Below are positions 8,499 to 17,597 of a stretch of 38,832 nucleotides of DNA, piece after piece. Each line of letters opens with the position of its first letter. Within the stretch, counting starts at the first letter, position 1. The DNA comes from an uncultured Prevotellaceae bacterium (GTDB lineage: Bacteria; Bacteroidota; Bacteroidia; Bacteroidales; Bacteroidaceae). Location of the stretch: contig CADCAX010000004.1 of NCBI GenBank assembly GCA_902799455.1, positions 1 to 38,832 of the forward strand. The letters run 5' to 3'. Under the pieces are notes generated by a model. It did no database searches, had not been told where the DNA came from, and saw only the letters and a program-made list of their open reading frames with translations. The position numbers were made by a program, and so were the translations under genes.

Positions 8499-8885
8499 AT
8501 GGAAGTAATAAACGCAATCGGTCGCCGCAAGAGTGCTGTTGCACGTGTGTATATGTCAGAGGGCACCGGTAAGATAACTATCAATAAGGTAGATATAACA
8601 GAATATTTCCCATCTGCTATCCTGCAGTACGTTGTAAAGCAGCCATTGGAGCTGCTTGAGGCAACTGGAAAGTATGACATCAAGGCAAACCTTGATGGTG
8701 GTGGCTTTACAGGTCAGTCTCAAGCTCTCAGACTCGCTATTGCACGCGCACTGGTAAAGGTTGATGCTGAAGATAAGAAGAAACTGAAGGATCAGGGCTT
8801 CCTGACACGTGATGCACGTGAGGTAGAACGTAAGAAGCCAGGTCGTCCAAAGGCACGTCGCCGCTTCCAGTTCTCTAAGCGTTAA
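8499..8885 (+). CDS. rpsI: 30S ribosomal protein S9 (uS9)
   Basis: Small-subunit head protein whose basic C-terminal tail reaches the P-site tRNA. The 128 residues carry the family signatures: AIGRRKSAVARVYMSEGTGKITIN near the start, DGGGFTGQSQALRLAIARALV in the middle, and the tail KKPGRPKARRRFQFSKR ending in the conserved Lys-Arg. It follows rplM in the usual pair. The 143-base gap to rpsB holds a structured element. Confidence 0.98.
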   Translation: MEVINAIGRRKSAVARVYMSEGTGKITINKVDITEYFPSAILQYVVKQPLELLEATGKYDIKANLDGGGFTGQSQALRLAIARALVKVDAEDKKKLKDQGFLTRDAREVERKKPGRPKARRRFQFSKR

Positions 8886-8889
8886 TAGC

Positions 8890-8969
8890 AGATTTAGTTT
8901 AGCATCTAAACATCTGGGACTCTACATACGCCTTTATGCGTATATATTATTAAGGTGTAGGCTACCCAG
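8890..8969 (+). ncRNA. Structured element upstream of rpsB, candidate S2 leader
   Basis: Hand folding gives a stacked stem-loop: CTGGG 8914-8918 with CCCAG 8965-8969, CTACA 8922-8926 with TGTAG 8956-8960, and an inner hairpin ATACGC 8926-8931 with GCGTAT 8938-8943. The shared base 8926 means one pair gives way. Upstream, TTTAG 8893-8897 can pair with CTAAA 8906-8910, and an extension would overlap the CTGGG arm. No TAnnTTTG box lies in this gap, so it is probably intercistronic. S2 feedback at rpsB-tsf is known in Gammaproteobacteria. The role here is inferred. Confidence 0.55.
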
Positions 8970-9028
8970 TGTGTTGGTTGCTTAAAATAGCAATTAAAAA
9001 GAAAGTAAACAATTTTAAAAAGAACATT

Positions 9029-9928
9029 ATGTCAAGAACAAATTTTGAACAGTTACTTCAGGCAGGTTGTCATTTCGGACACCTCAAGCGTAAATGGAAT
9101 CCAGCAATGGCTCCATACATCTTCATGGAACGCAATGGCATTCATATCATTGACCTTAACAAGACAGTTGTAAAGATTGATGAGGCTGCAGAAGCACTGA
9201 AGAATATAGCTAAACAGGGTAAGAAGATTCTCTTTGTTGCTACAAAGAAGCAGGCAAAGGACGTTGTTGCTGAGAAGGCACAGAGCGTACAGATGCCATA
9301 CGTTAACGAGCGTTGGGCTGGTGGTATGCTTACCAACTTCCAGACAATCCGTAAGGCTATAAAGAAGATGGCAAACATCGATAAGATGACTTCTGACGGT
9401 ACTTTCGCTAACCTTTCAAAGCGTGAGTTGCTCCAGATTTCTCGTCAGCGTGCAAAGTTGGAGAAGAACCTTGGTTCTATCGTTGACCTGACTCGTCTGC
9501 CATCAGCACTCTTCATTGTTGATATTGAGAAGGAGCATATTGCTGTTAAGGAGGCTCATCGTCTTAATATCCCTGTATTTGCAATCACAGATACCAATAC
9601 AAATCCTAACGATGTTGACTATGCTATCCCAGCAAATGACGATGCGAAGGATTCTGTTGAGGTAATCCTTAATGCTATGTGTGAAGCTATCAACGAAGGT
9701 CTCGCTGAGCGTAAGGCTGAGAAGGCTGACGAAAAGGCTGCTGCTGAGCAGGAGGATAAGCCACGCATCAAGAAGGTAGAGAAGGTTGCAGAGGCTGCTA
9801 TAGAAGAGGAAGAGGAGCCAGCTGAAAAGCCTGCAAAGAAGACTGCTACCAGAAAGTCTGCAAAGAAGGCTGCAGAAGAGGCTGAAGAAGCTGAAGTAGC
9901 AGAAGAAAAGGCGGAAGAGGCTGAGTAA
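9029..9928 (+). CDS. rpsB: 30S ribosomal protein S2 (uS2) with long charged C-terminal extension
   Basis: Small-subunit protein at the head-body junction, needed for S1 binding. I chose the ATG at 9029 (MSRTNFEQLLQAGCHFGH), which is the family start. The earlier in-frame ATG at 8969 would translate the end of the leader stem. The 299 residues include RKWNPAMAPYIFMERNGIHIIDL, FVATKKQAKDVV, NERWAGGMLTNFQTI and PVFAITDTNTNPNDVDYAIPANDD. After about residue 230 comes a roughly 70-residue Lys/Glu/Ala-rich tail, common in Bacteroidota S2 but absent from Escherichia coli. tsf follows 48 bases downstream. Confidence 0.97.
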   Translation: MSRTNFEQLLQAGCHFGHLKRKWNPAMAPYIFMERNGIHIIDLNKTVVKIDEAAEALKNIAKQGKKILFVATKKQAKDVVAEKAQSVQMPYVNERWAGGMLTNFQTIRKAIKKMANIDKMTSDGTFANLSKRELLQISRQRAKLEKNLGSIVDLTRLPSALFIVDIEKEHIAVKEAHRLNIPVFAITDTNTNPNDVDYAIPANDDAKDSVEVILNAMCEAINEGLAERKAEKADEKAAAEQEDKPRIKKVEKVAEAAIEEEEEPAEKPAKKTATRKSAKKAAEEAEEAEVAEEKAEEAE

Positions 9929-9976
9929 TCTTTTTTTCTTCATTTATTTATTTTACTTTAAAAATCAGTTATTACA

Positions 9977-10969
9977 ATGGCTATAACAATGGAAAGCATC
10001 AAGACTCTGCGTGCTATGACAGGCGCCGGTCTTGCTGACGTGAAGAAGGCTCTGACAGAGGCTGACGGTGATATGGATCGTGCTAAGGAGATCCTCCGTG
10101 AGCGTGGTCAGGCAATCGCTGCGAAGCGTGGTGATCGTGAGACATCTAATGGTTGTGTACTCGTTAAGAGCGCAAACGGATTTAGTGCAATTATTGCCCT
10201 GAAGTGTGAAACCGATTTCGTCGCTAACGGTGCTGACTACATAAAGCTGACACAGGAAATCCTTGACGCTGCTGTTGCTGCAAAGGCTAAGAGCCTCGAT
10301 GAGGTTAGCAACCTGACACTTGCTAACGGTCAGACTGTTGCTGCAGCTGTTACAGAGAGATCTGGTGTAACAGGTGAGAAGATGGAATTGGATGGATACC
10401 TCTACCTTGAGGGTGAGAATGTATCTTGCTACAACCATATGAACAAGAACACTCTCTGCACAATGGTACAGACCAACAAGCCAGCAGAAGAGCAGGCACA
10501 CGCTGTTGCTATGCAGGTAGCAGCTATGAAGCCAGTTGCTCTCAGCGAGGCTGACGTTGATCCAAAGATCATTGAGGAGGAGAAGACTGTAGCTCGTGAG
10601 AAGACAAAGCAGGAGCAGGTACAGAAGGCTGTTGACAACGCCCTGAAGAAGGCTGGTATCAACCCTGCACACGTTGACTCTGAGGATCACATGGAGTCTA
10701 ACATGGCTAAGGGATGGATTACGGCTGAGGACGTTGCTAAGGCAAAGGAAATCATTGCTACCGTTTCTGCTGAGAAGGCTGCCAGCATTCCTGCACAGAT
10801 GCTTGAGGGTATCGTTAACGGACGTATCAACAAGTTCTACAAGGAGGCTTGTCTGCTCAATCAGGAGTTCATTCAGGACTCAAAGATGACTGTTACAGAT
10901 TACCTGAAGTCTGCTGACAAGGACCTGACAGTTATCGCATTCAAGAGATTCTCTCTGCAGGCAGATTAA
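9977..10969 (+). CDS. tsf: Translation elongation factor Ts
   Basis: Guanine nucleotide exchange factor that recycles EF-Tu. The N-terminal UBA-like domain (ESIKTLRAMTGAGLADVKKALTEADGDMDRAKEILRERG) and the exchange motif CETDFVANG are plain, followed by the core and a long coiled-coil part. The 330 residues exceed Escherichia coli EF-Ts (283). The ATG at 9977 gives MAITMESIK. A second ATG at 9989 is possible. It ends the ribosomal operon, with a strong terminator 24 bases after the stop. Confidence 0.98.
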   Translation: MAITMESIKTLRAMTGAGLADVKKALTEADGDMDRAKEILRERGQAIAAKRGDRETSNGCVLVKSANGFSAIIALKCETDFVANGADYIKLTQEILDAAVAAKAKSLDEVSNLTLANGQTVAAAVTERSGVTGEKMELDGYLYLEGENVSCYNHMNKNTLCTMVQTNKPAEEQAHAVAMQVAAMKPVALSEADVDPKIIEEEKTVAREKTKQEQVQKAVDNALKKAGINPAHVDSEDHMESNMAKGWITAEDVAKAKEIIATVSAEKAASIPAQMLEGIVNGRINKFYKEACLLNQEFIQDSKMTVTDYLKSADKDLTVIAFKRFSLQAD

Positions 10970-10993
10970 GAAAAAAGATTATTACGATAATAG

Positions 10994-11028
10994 ATGCGTC
11001 AGTGCCTTGGGGCGCTGACGCATTTTTT
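10994..11028 (+). terminator. Strong rho-independent terminator after tsf
   Basis: A 13-bp stem (10994-11006 with 11011-11023, one G-T wobble) with a TTGG loop is followed by a run of T. It ends 17 bases before the ATG of the next gene, leaving no room for a normal promoter between. Confidence 0.92.
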
Positions 11029-11044
11029 CTTTAATAAAATTAAA

Positions 11045-11716
11045 ATGAAAATATTCGCTGTGGGCATGAACTATGCTCAGCACAATAAAGAGCTAAAAAC
11101 TGCGTTATTACAAAAGGGAGTTGGCTCTTCAGACAATGATGCGGAACGCAATCCTGTCATTTTCACGAAAGCCGATTCTTCATTGCTGAAAGACGGAAAA
11201 CCGTTCTTCGTGCCAGATTTCATGGGGCGCATAGACTACGAAACGGAAGTGGTGGTGCGCATTTGTCGCCTTGGGAAAAGTATTCCTGAACAGTTTGCAC
11301 ATCGTTACTATGATGCCTTCACTGTTGGAATAGATTTCACAGCGCGTGATATGCAGAAGACTCTGCGAGAAGAGGGGCAACCATGGGAGATAGCGAAGGG
11401 CTTCGATGGGGCCGCCGTGATAGGAGAGTGGATTCCAAAGGAGAGTGTGCTGAACGAACAGCAGATGAAGGGTAAGGAACGCCCTGCGGTGGATTTCTCA
11501 ATGTTGTTGAACGGAGAGTTGAAACAGAAAGGAAATACTGTGGATATGTTATGCCCCATAGATCGTCTGATAAGCTACATATCGCAATATTTTACTCTCA
11601 AAACGGGAGACATGATATATACCGGAACCCCCGTGGGTGTTGGCCCTGTAAAGCCTAATGACCATATCGAGGGATTTATTAATGAAAAGAAGATTTTAGA
11701 TTTTTGGTGCAGATAG
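11045..11716 (+). CDS. Fumarylacetoacetate hydrolase (FAH) family protein
   Basis: FAH-fold enzymes are metal-dependent and act on C-C bonds or keto-enol groups (fumarylpyruvate hydrolase or oxaloacetate tautomerase-like). I chose the ATG at 11045 (MKIFAVGMNYAQHNKEL). The earlier in-frame ATG lies inside the terminator stem. The 223 residues contain the family core: NPVIFTKADSSLL, the acidic metal site IDYETEVVVRI, GIDFTARDMQ, the WEIAKGFDGAAVIG segment, and TPVGVGPVKPND near the end. Substrate cannot be told from sequence. Its stop overlaps the porU start by 13 bases, so it is cotranscribed with the secretion genes, although no functional link to type IX secretion is evident. Confidence 0.88.
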   Translation: MKIFAVGMNYAQHNKELKTALLQKGVGSSDNDAERNPVIFTKADSSLLKDGKPFFVPDFMGRIDYETEVVVRICRLGKSIPEQFAHRYYDAFTVGIDFTARDMQKTLREEGQPWEIAKGFDGAAVIGEWIPKESVLNEQQMKGKERPAVDFSMLLNGELKQKGNTVDMLCPIDRLISYISQYFTLKTGDMIYTGTPVGVGPVKPNDHIEGFINEKKILDFWCR

Positions 11717-14700
11717 TTCGTATTATATTTCTTTTGTTGCTGATGCCTGTTATGGTGTCGGCACAGGATTTGTACAGACTGACTGGTAAGGAGGTTGATG
11801 AACCCAAGAATGAGTTTCTTCCTTTGTCAGGAAACTATAAGGATTCCACATACATCATGCGAATCCTCTATCCTGACTATATCCCTTTGAAACGTAAGGC
11901 TGCACGTAAATATCGCAAAAAGATAAAGAGAGAGAATATTATTCTTCCTGAAACGCCGACCATCGGCTACGATATTTTTGTAGATAGGAAGGAGACTGTT
12001 CTTCGTGCTTCCTTCAATCCTATTGTGGAGCGCGACGGAAAATTGTTTGAGGTTACCGATTACGTACCGCAGTGGAGTGTGTCATCACGCAATTCGGGAG
12101 TTTCCCAGAATGCAGCCAGGTCTGCAACCCGTGCATCCTCACTGACAACGACAGCTTCGTCTTATTCGTCATCGTCAGTGTTGGCTTCCGGAGCGTGGGC
12201 AAAGATTCGTGTCAGCGAAAGTGGAATCTGCCGTTTGACGTCAGACGTTGTTTCTCAGGCAGGATTCTCCGATATCTCCAAGGTTAGAATCTATGGTTTC
12301 GGTGGTGCTTTGGTGCCGGAACAACTGACACAGGAGTGGATTGCGGGTCATGATGATTTGCCGGAAGTTGCTGTGTGTCCGAAAGACGGACAGCTATATT
12401 TCTACGCTTATGGTCCGGTGTCGTATACTGGCAATACCGTAACGACACGCACCAGAAATCCATATTCCGACTATGGATACTATTTTATAACCCAGGCTGA
12501 CGGTCCGCGAAAAGAGTGTTCAGAGGCAGAGCTATTAAGTATTGCTGCTGCCGATGGTGTTGCCTATCACGATTTGTATGAGAGAGATGGTTTTGCTTGG
12601 CATGAGATGGGTCGTGAACTGGTTGATGCAGAAACACTTTCGGCAGGTAGGTCAAAGACAATAGAGTTCTCAATACCGGACAATCCGGGTGAGATAACCA
12701 TTACAGCCGTTCTTACTGCAAGTACCGTAACCGGTTATACAATCTCTGCTAATGGTGCAAGCAAAAGCGGCAGTATAAAGACTAGTTCCGACGAACAGGT
12801 GGCAATGTTTGAGACTGCTACGTTCAAGTGTAGCGGCTCCGGCACTCTGCCTGTCACAGTATCATGCAACAGCGGCGGTCCGATAAGAATTGATTACATA
12901 CTGGCAACATTCAGCAATCCAAAGTCATACGCTCTTAGCAACGGCTTGACTGCAGCGGAGTTCGTAGAAAATGTATCAAACCAGAACCACCACGCTGATG
13001 GGGTAGTGGATTACGTCATCATCATTCCAAAATCAAAGAAACTGTATGCCCAGGCAAAGCGTCTTGGTGAACTGCATGCCTCACATGACGGCATGTCATA
13101 CCGCATTGTTCCGGCAAACGAACTGTATAATGAGTTCTCAAGCGGTACTCCCGATGTGTCTGCTTATCGTCGTTACCTGAAGATGTTCTATGACAGGAGC
13201 AGTGACGGGGGGGTGAAGAATGTTCTTCTGCTGGGTGACTGCATGTGGGATAACAGAATGAAGACAATGGCTGATAAGTATTCTGTTGATGACTATCTCC
13301 TTGTCTATGAGACGTATAATTCCTACGACAAGACAAGAGCTGTACCTATTGATGACTTCATTGCCATATTGCAGGACGGTATGACGGTACATGCCGACGG
13401 CATTGTGCAGACCAATATGCAGATGGATTGTGGAGTAGGGCGCATTCCTGTTACTACAGATACGGAAGCCAAGTATGTGGTAGATAAGATAGTTGACTAC
13501 GTTGAGAAATCTCCTGCTGGCAGCTGGCAGAATGGTATCACATTCATCGGTGATGACGGTGATGAGAACAGCCATATGAAGTTTATCAACGATCTGGCAG
13601 ACGAGATGATAGCGCGTGGCGGCTATAATGTCAAGAAAATCATGACCGATTCGTATGTCATGAAGAAAACCTCTACCGGCAACAGATATCCTGTTGTGGA
13701 GACGCTTATCAAGCAGCTGCAGAATGACGGTCAGCTTATCATTAATTACGGAGGCCACGGTTCCTGGACGCAGTTGAGCCACGAAAGGATATTGTCACTC
13801 GATGATGTCAAGAACTTCAAGGGTGAGAACTATTCGCTGTGGATTATGGCAGCGTGTGAGACAATGCCTTATGACTACAGCCACAGTACCCTCGGCGAGC
13901 AGTTGCTGCTGAACAAGGATGGCGGTGCTATTGCCTCCTACGGTGCAGCCCGTGCGGTATATGAGACATACAACTCCAAGATAGACAAATATATGATGGA
14001 TAATCTGTTTGCCTACGATGGCAACGGAAAGCCATATACCCTCGGTGAGGTGCAGCGTCAGGCAAAGAATCTGATGATAAAGAAAGGTGCCGACATGACT
14101 GTCAACAAGCACCACTACGCTCTCTTGGGAGACCCTGCCGTGTCACTTGCCATCCCCACATATAATATAAAGGTAGATAAGATAAACGGCGTTGCAGCCG
14201 GTAATCCGATACAGACGAAAGCCCTCAGCACTGTTACCGTAGAAGGACATGTCGAGACTCTTGACGGCCAGACGGCAACAGGCTTTAGCGGAAAGCTCAA
14301 CAGTGTAGTGAAGGATGCTAAGCAGACCATTGTATGTCGCGGACAGGCTTCCGATTCCGATACACGTTTCCAGTACGAGGACTACGACTCCAATATCTTC
14401 ACCGGTTCTACGACAGTTGCTGGCGGACAGTTCAGTTTCACCTTCCGTGTTCCGAAAGATATCTATGACGAGGAAACCAACGGCCTGATGGTGCTCTATG
14501 CCCTGGATGAGAATAACAAGGTGTCGGCAAACGGTCATGACACATCGATATATCCTTACGGTCAAGAGGCGGCAGTAAATGATTCTATCGGCCCTGCCAT
14601 CCACAGCTACCTGAATACTCCGTTGTTTGTCAATGGCGGCAATGTGGGTCGCACGCCGTTCTTCGTGGCAGAGATAAACGATGCCGACGGCATCAATGTT

Positions 14701-15237
14701 GCCGAGTCATCGCTGGGACACTATATGGAACTCATTGTTGACGGCAGTGCCGAGATGACCTATAACCTCAACGACAACTTCACCTTCGATGCCGACAGCT
14801 ATACCTCCGGCTCTACATGGTACGTGTTGCCAAACCTCTCTCTTGGCAAACACTCCCTCACCTTCCGTGCGTGGGATGTGCTTAACAATACCAGCCAGGT
14901 GTCTCTCGACTTCAATGTCGTGAAAGGTTTCGAGCCTACCATCGCAGATGTCTTTGTAGCGCCTAATCCGGCAAAGATGGGCGAGAACGTCACATTCTAC
15001 GTTACCCACGACCTGCAGGGCTCTGAGGCAGAGGTGAATATAGAAATCATCGATATGACGGGACGCATCGTCGGTCAGCTGCAGTGGAACGATGTCTTCT
15101 CTGCCACCAAGCCTACGACCTCCTACAAGTGGACGGCATCGGGCCTTTCACAAGGCATGTACCTCTATCGCGTAAGACTCTCATGCGACAAGTCAAAATA
15201 CGTCTCAAAGACAAAGAAACTCCTGATAGGATATTAA
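11704..15237 (+). CDS. porU: Type IX secretion system sortase PorU (gingipain-like C25 peptidase)
   Basis: Outer-surface protease that removes the C-terminal signal of type IX cargo and attaches the cargo to lipopolysaccharide. The 1177 residues are close to Porphyromonas PorU (about 1160). No ATG fits. TTG at 11704 or GTG at 11707 gives MVQIVRIIFLLLLMPVMVSA followed by Gln-Asp, a good signal peptide with cleavage near residue 20. The C25 catalytic region is present: NYGGHGS with His685, and IMAACE with Cys718, then GAIASYGAARAVYE. The last 90 residues (VAPNPAKMGENVTF to KTKKLLIGY) form an Ig-like domain resembling a type IX C-terminal signal that PorU itself keeps. porV follows 29 bases downstream, the arrangement known in Porphyromonas gingivalis. 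Confidence 0.93.
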   Translation: MVQIVRIIFLLLLMPVMVSAQDLYRLTGKEVDEPKNEFLPLSGNYKDSTYIMRILYPDYIPLKRKAARKYRKKIKRENIILPETPTIGYDIFVDRKETVLRASFNPIVERDGKLFEVTDYVPQWSVSSRNSGVSQNAARSATRASSLTTTASSYSSSSVLASGAWAKIRVSESGICRLTSDVVSQAGFSDISKVRIYGFGGALVPEQLTQEWIAGHDDLPEVAVCPKDGQLYFYAYGPVSYTGNTVTTRTRNPYSDYGYYFITQADGPRKECSEAELLSIAAADGVAYHDLYERDGFAWHEMGRELVDAETLSAGRSKTIEFSIPDNPGEITITAVLTASTVTGYTISANGASKSGSIKTSSDEQVAMFETATFKCSGSGTLPVTVSCNSGGPIRIDYILATFSNPKSYALSNGLTAAEFVENVSNQNHHADGVVDYVIIIPKSKKLYAQAKRLGELHASHDGMSYRIVPANELYNEFSSGTPDVSAYRRYLKMFYDRSSDGGVKNVLLLGDCMWDNRMKTMADKYSVDDYLLVYETYNSYDKTRAVPIDDFIAILQDGMTVHADGIVQTNMQMDCGVGRIPVTTDTEAKYVVDKIVDYVEKSPAGSWQNGITFIGDDGDENSHMKFINDLADEMIARGGYNVKKIMTDSYVMKKTSTGNRYPVVETLIKQLQNDGQLIINYGGHGSWTQLSHERILSLDDVKNFKGENYSLWIMAACETMPYDYSHSTLGEQLLLNKDGGAIASYGAARAVYETYNSKIDKYMMDNLFAYDGNGKPYTLGEVQRQAKNLMIKKGADMTVNKHHYALLGDPAVSLAIPTYNIKVDKINGVAAGNPIQTKALSTVTVEGHVETLDGQTATGFSGKLNSVVKDAKQTIVCRGQASDSDTRFQYEDYDSNIFTGSTTVAGGQFSFTFRVPKDIYDEETNGLMVLYALDENNKVSANGHDTSIYPYGQEAAVNDSIGPAIHSYLNTPLFVNGGNVGRTPFFVAEINDADGINVAESSLGHYMELIVDGSAEMTYNLNDNFTFDADSYTSGSTWYVLPNLSLGKHSLTFRAWDVLNNTSQVSLDFNVVKGFEPTIADVFVAPNPAKMGENVTFYVTHDLQGSEAEVNIEIIDMTGRIVGQLQWNDVFSATKPTTSYKWTASGLSQGMYLYRVRLSCDKSKYVSKTKKLLIGY

Positions 15238-15266
15238 TGACGAACTACAAAATAAATCTGAAATAA

Positions 15267-16472
15267 ATGACAAACAAGATTAAAATCCCCTTCCTCTTGT
15301 CAGTCCTTATGCTGACGACGGCAGCCAATGCCCAGGACAAGCAGACTCTCTTCAATCCTGTCCACACCGCTATGGTGAGTCAGGCCATTGCTCCTGATGC
15401 CCGTGCCGGCGGTATGGGTGACGTGGGTGTCGCTACTGATGCTGATGTGTCGTCACAATACTGGAACCCTGCAAAGTATCCGTTTGCTATTTCCAAGGCT
15501 GGCGTGCAGCTCAACTACACCCCGTGGTTGCGCAAGCTTGTCAACGATATGAACATAGCATACCTGTCAGGATACTACAGAATCGGTGACTACAGTGCCG
15601 TTTCTGCCTCTCTGCACTATTTCTCTCTCGGTGAGGTCTATACTTCGTCAGGCGGTACCAGCGACAACTACGACATGACCATCAAGCCTTACGAGATGAG
15701 TATCGATGCGGGCTACTCTATGATGCTGTCAGAGAAATTCTCTCTCGGTGCTGCCGTCAGGTATATGTTCTCCGATATGTCATACAGCTCTACGGAAGAG
15801 AAGAAGACCTCCGGTGCCTTCGCTGCCGACATTGCCGGATACTACCAGAACTACATCAACATCGGCAAGCGTGAGTGTCAGCTCGGACTCGGTTTCAATA
15901 TCAGCAACATCGGTTCAAAGATGAACCTTACGGGTACAGACCGTTCGGAGTTCATTCCTACCAACCTGCGTCTGGGTGCATCCCTCAAGGTGCCTATCGA
16001 CGAATACAATGCCATCACAGTCGCTGCTGATGTCAACAAGCTGCTGGTGCCTACCTATCCTACGACGGAGCAGTATGAGAAGGCTGTGGCAGAGGGTAAG
16101 ACAACTGCTGTGAACCTTGAGCAGTATGCCGACGAGGTGTATTACAATGTCGGTTCTATTGCCGGTATCTTCAAAAGTTTCGGTGATGCCCCCGGCGGTT
16201 TCAAAGAGGAGATGAAGGAGATACAGCTCAGCGTCGGTGCCGAGTATTGCTATAACGACCGTTTCTCTGTCCGCGCCGGTTATCACGACGAGGCCGAGAC
16301 AAAGGGTAACCGTAAGTACTTCACCATCGGTGCAGGTTTCAAGATGAGTGCCTTCTCGCTGGATGCCGCATACGTCATCTCCACAGCGTCGAGCAATCCT
16401 CTTGACCAGACCCTCCGCTTCTCCCTCGCCTTCGACATCGACGGCATCAAAGACCTCTTCGGAAGAAAATAA
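15267..16472 (+). CDS. porV: Type IX secretion outer-membrane shuttle PorV (LptO)
   Basis: FadL-like outer-membrane beta barrel that takes folded cargo from the Sov translocon and delivers it to PorU. The signal peptide is MTNKIKIPFLLSVLMLTTAA, with cleavage before Gln-Asp. The hallmark opening follows: NPVHTAMVSQAIAPDARAGG, then MGDVGVATDADVSSQYWNPAKYPF. The rest alternates short amphipathic strands (for example FSLGAAVRYMFSDMSYS and DRFSVRAGYHDEAETKG) and ends in the outer-membrane strand QTLRFSLAFDIDGIKDLFGRK. The 401 residues fit the family. A perfect 16-bp terminator hairpin stands 14 bases after the stop. Confidence 0.95.
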   Translation: MTNKIKIPFLLSVLMLTTAANAQDKQTLFNPVHTAMVSQAIAPDARAGGMGDVGVATDADVSSQYWNPAKYPFAISKAGVQLNYTPWLRKLVNDMNIAYLSGYYRIGDYSAVSASLHYFSLGEVYTSSGGTSDNYDMTIKPYEMSIDAGYSMMLSEKFSLGAAVRYMFSDMSYSSTEEKKTSGAFAADIAGYYQNYINIGKRECQLGLGFNISNIGSKMNLTGTDRSEFIPTNLRLGASLKVPIDEYNAITVAADVNKLLVPTYPTTEQYEKAVAEGKTTAVNLEQYADEVYYNVGSIAGIFKSFGDAPGGFKEEMKEIQLSVGAEYCYNDRFSVRAGYHDEAETKGNRKYFTIGAGFKMSAFSLDAAYVISTASSNPLDQTLRFSLAFDIDGIKDLFGRK

Positions 16473-16486
16473 CATACCTATATACA

Positions 16487-16524
16487 GCAATCCCTGGCAG
16501 GAGTTAAATCCTGCCAGGGATTGC
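16487..16524 (+). terminator. Terminator hairpin between convergent porV and manA
   Basis: A perfect 16-bp inverted repeat (16487-16502 with 16509-16524) with a GTTAAA loop. On the plus strand it is followed by TTTC only, and on the minus strand there is no clear T-run, so it may act on both transcripts mainly through its stable stem. Confidence 0.8.
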
Positions 16525-16529
16525 TTTCG

Positions 16530-16550
16530 CTCACCTCTCACCTCTCACCT
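16530..16550. repeat. Tandem heptad array, unit ACCTCTC x3
   Basis: Three in-register copies (the first and last sharing one unit) directly abut and overlap the manA stop codon (16549-16551). Same 7-base period as the other arrays in this window, with another unit. Confidence 0.85.
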
Positions 16551-17592
16551 ATAATCTCTTCCACCAGCTGGGCTTTTTCCTGTCGATGTGGGTTTCGAGG
16601 ATGCGTGTGTCGAGGCTGATGGGGGTGATGTCGTAGTCGGCGCAGCAGGCGGGGATGAGGCAACTCTCGCCGGCAGAGAGTATCACGGATCGTGGGAAGT
16701 CCGGGTCGGGGGCCGGCTGCTCTGCATTGTCGCGCAGGGTTATGAGACACCTGCCGCTGATGCACATGGAGATGACGAAGGAGTGGTATTTCTTCATCTT
16801 GCGGTGGAAGCCACGGAGTTTGCCGGAGATGGTCAGTTTCTGACCGTTGGCGAGGGAGCGTTTGTCGAGGTCCATCACGCGAACGTCGAAGAATGGCGTG
16901 TCAATGACCTTTGCTGCACGTCCGATGGTATTGCCGTAGTAGGTGCGGTAGTCTTCCTCCACACGGAAATCGATGGCATCGGCAGCCAGTTCCGTATGCA
17001 ACTGACGCGGTTTGCCGTCAAGGCCCGGGCGGTTGTAGTCGTAGAGGCGGTAGGTGATGTCGCTGCTCTGTTGCACCTCTGCCAGATATACTCCGCCGCA
17101 GATGGCATGGACCCTTCCGGCAGGGATGTAGAAGACGTCACCCGGGTGTACCTCATGGCGTGCCAGGGTATCGACGATGGTGCCGTCGGCAACGCGACGC
17201 TTATACTCCTCGGGAGACAGGGACTCCTTGAAGCCTGCAAGGATGGAGGCACCGGGTTCGGCAGCAATGATATACCACATTTCTGTCTTGCCGAAGCACT
17301 GATGGCGCTCCATGGCGAGGGCGTCGTCGGGATGTACCTGTATGGAGAGGTCTTTCTTGGCGTCGATGAACTTCACGAGCAGGGGCAACTTGCCGCCGAA
17401 TTCCTCATAGACACTGTCGCCGAGGATGTCGGGACCGAATTCGTCGATGACGCTGATGATGTCGCGGCCTTTCAGCGGACCGTTGGCAACGGTGCAGGGG
17501 CTGGAGGGCACGGCAGACACTTCCCACGATTCGGTTCCCCACACGAGGGTATGGAGATTCTTTTCGAAAAGAAGAGGGTAGGAGCAGAGCAT
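16549..17592 (-). CDS. manA: Mannose-6-phosphate isomerase, class I
   Basis: Zinc enzyme interconverting mannose 6-phosphate and fructose 6-phosphate, feeding GDP-mannose and glycan synthesis. The 347 residues match the short bacterial class I form. Zinc ligands can be placed: Gln85 and His87 in IQVHPDD, Glu104 in KTEMWY, and His162 in PAGRVHAI. The signature YNRPGLDGKPRQLHTELA follows. The C-terminus is a small cupin half with RGFHRKMKKYHSFVISMCISG. It starts at ATG 17592, five bases after the HIT gene stop, and is the last gene of a seven-gene minus-strand operon. Its TAG stop merges into a heptad array. Confidence 0.95.
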   Translation of the reverse strand: MLCSYPLLFEKNLHTLVWGTESWEVSAVPSSPCTVANGPLKGRDIISVIDEFGPDILGDSVYEEFGGKLPLLVKFIDAKKDLSIQVHPDDALAMERHQCFGKTEMWYIIAAEPGASILAGFKESLSPEEYKRRVADGTIVDTLARHEVHPGDVFYIPAGRVHAICGGVYLAEVQQSSDITYRLYDYNRPGLDGKPRQLHTELAADAIDFRVEEDYRTYYGNTIGRAAKVIDTPFFDVRVMDLDKRSLANGQKLTISGKLRGFHRKMKKYHSFVISMCISGRCLITLRDNAEQPAPDPDFPRSVILSAGESCLIPACCADYDITPISLDTRILETHIDRKKPSWWKRL

Positions 17593-17597
17593 AGGGC

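Noticed and set aside
9965-10690. Open frame of 241 codons opposite tsf
   Set aside because: Low-complexity Leu/Cys/Ser translation typical of an antisense shadow, and tsf is certain.
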